Shown in pieces: positions 5,203-5,895 of a DNA stretch of 5,895 nt; within the stretch, counting starts at the first letter, position 1; each line of letters begins with the position of its first letter. The DNA lies in assembly GCA_023431245.1 (NCBI GenBank), contig JAEYXO010000387.1, positions 1 to 5,895 of the forward strand. The letters are read 5' to 3'. Position numbers and translations under genes: made by a program. The notes below the pieces were generated by a model. It was not told the origin of the DNA. It saw only the letters and a list, made by a program, of their open reading frames with translations, and ran no database searches. This stretch comes from Pseudomonadota bacterium (GTDB lineage Bacteria; Pseudomonadota; Gammaproteobacteria; Burkholderiales; SG8-41).

Positions 5203-5895
5203 TTACTGGGCCTTGATGCCTGCGATCTTCACCAGCTTTTTCCATTTGTCGACTTCCTCGCGGATGATGGCCGCGAACTCCTTCGGCGAGTTGCCTTCGG
5301 CCTCCATGCCGCTTTTCAGCAGCAAGGCCTTGACCTCGTTGCGGGAGATGATCCTGATCGACTCCTCGTGCAGGCGGTTGATGATCGCCGGCGGTGTTTT
5401 TGCCGGCGCCAGCAGTCCGACCCAGGAGGCGTGCTGGTAGCCCTTGACCCCGGCTTCCGCCATCGTCGGCAGCTCGGGCACCGCGGTTGAACGTTTGCCG
5501 CCGGTGACGGCCATCGCGCGCAGCTTGCCGGCGCGGATGTGCGGGATCGCGGTGGAACTGGCCGCGAAGTTGACCTGCACCTCGCCGCCGAGCAGCGCGG
5601 TCATTGCCGGCGTGCCGCCCTTGTAGGGCACCAGCAGCATTTTCGTCTGGCTCATGTACTGGAAGAGTTCGATCGCGAGGTGGGTGCTGGTGCCGATGCC
5701 GCTGTAGCCGCAGGTGATCTGCCCGGGCCTGGATTTCAGCAGGGCCACCAGCTCGGGAATGTTTTTCGCGGCCACCGAGGGGTGCACGACGACGATGTGC
5801 GGCAGGTCGGCGATCTGGGTGATCGGCGCGAAGTCGGTGACCGGGTCGAAAGGCAGTTTCGAGTGCATGGCCGGCGTGATGGTCAGCGAGGCGGC
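5203..5895 (-). CDS. Bug/TctC-family periplasmic solute-binding protein (N-terminus outside window)
   Basis: The last 230 residues are present, ending at TAA (5205-5203). The frame stays open to the window edge, so the Met encoded at 5868 is internal and roughly 90-100 residues including the signal peptide are missing compared with the usual 320-330. Family landmarks are KLPFDPVTDFAPIT, VVVHPSVAAKNIPEL, GTSTHLAIELF, VPYKGGTPAMTALLGGEVQ, IPHIRAGKLRAMAV, VPELPTMAEAGVKGY and WVGLLAPAKTPPAIINRL. These are the standard blocks of the two-lobed fold that binds carboxylates through water-bridged contacts. Such proteins feed tripartite tricarboxylate transporters (with TctA and TctB) or act as orphan binding or sensing proteins; no TctA or TctB is in this window. 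The ligand is unknown. Base composition matches its neighbours. Confidence 0.95.
   Translation of the reverse strand, partial: AASLTITPAMHSKLPFDPVTDFAPITQIADLPHIVVVHPSVAAKNIPELVALLKSRPGQITCGYSGIGTSTHLAIELFQYMSQTKMLLVPYKGGTPAMTALLGGEVQVNFAASSTAIPHIRAGKLRAMAVTGGKRSTAVPELPTMAEAGVKGYQHASWVGLLAPAKTPPAIINRLHEESIRIISRNEVKALLLKSGMEAEGNSPKEFAAIIREEVDKWKKLVKIAGIKAQ

Noticed and set aside
5188..5490. Plus-strand frame antisense to the Bug gene
   Set aside because: Arg- and Asp-rich shadow of the well-conserved minus-strand gene; it begins inside the terminator.

Overview
The window is GC-rich, tightly packed DNA. It reads as a betaproteobacterial chromosome, most likely a Burkholderiales-type environmental degrader. 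The main reason is the Bug/TctC-type solute-binding protein, a family greatly expanded in that group. It sits beside a UbiD-family decarboxylase, an amidohydrolase and a monocarboxylate-type MFS carrier, a mix common in their carboxylic and aromatic acid catabolic regions. The taxonomic call is inference; there is no rRNA or marker gene.

Layout, left to right: (1) 1-266 (+) is the C-terminal end of an amidohydrolase-family (amidohydrolase_2-like) enzyme, cut by the window edge. (2) 280-1536 (-) is a 12-helix MFS transporter, convergent with it. Both stop codons lie inside one short inverted repeat. (3) 1537-1940 is a divergent intergenic region of about 400 bp with no convincing gene but several palindromes and one imperfect direct repeat. 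(4) 1941-2780 (+) is a class I SAM-methyltransferase carrying an export signal with a twin-arginine-like motif and an extra beta-rich C-terminal domain. (5) 2805-4448 (+), 24 bp downstream and probably cotranscribed, is a UbiD-family (prenylated-FMN type) decarboxylase, followed by a clear intrinsic terminator at 4455-4490. (6) 4651-5136 (+) is a universal stress protein with a degenerate nucleotide-binding loop. (7) A perfect 20-bp-stem bidirectional terminator lies at 5149-5192. (8) 5203-5895 (-) is a Bug/TctC periplasmic solute-binding protein lacking its N-terminus because of the window edge.

A plausible joint role is uptake of an organic acid (Bug protein and MFS carrier) and its processing by amidohydrolase and UbiD-type decarboxylation. 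No substrate can be named from the sequence. The UbiD enzyme would need prenylated FMN from a UbiX that is not in this window.

I see no CRISPR array, tRNA, rRNA, insertion sequence or defence island. The least ordinary element is the apparently exported methyltransferase paired with a UbiD homologue whose usual metal-binding His position appears to be Arg.
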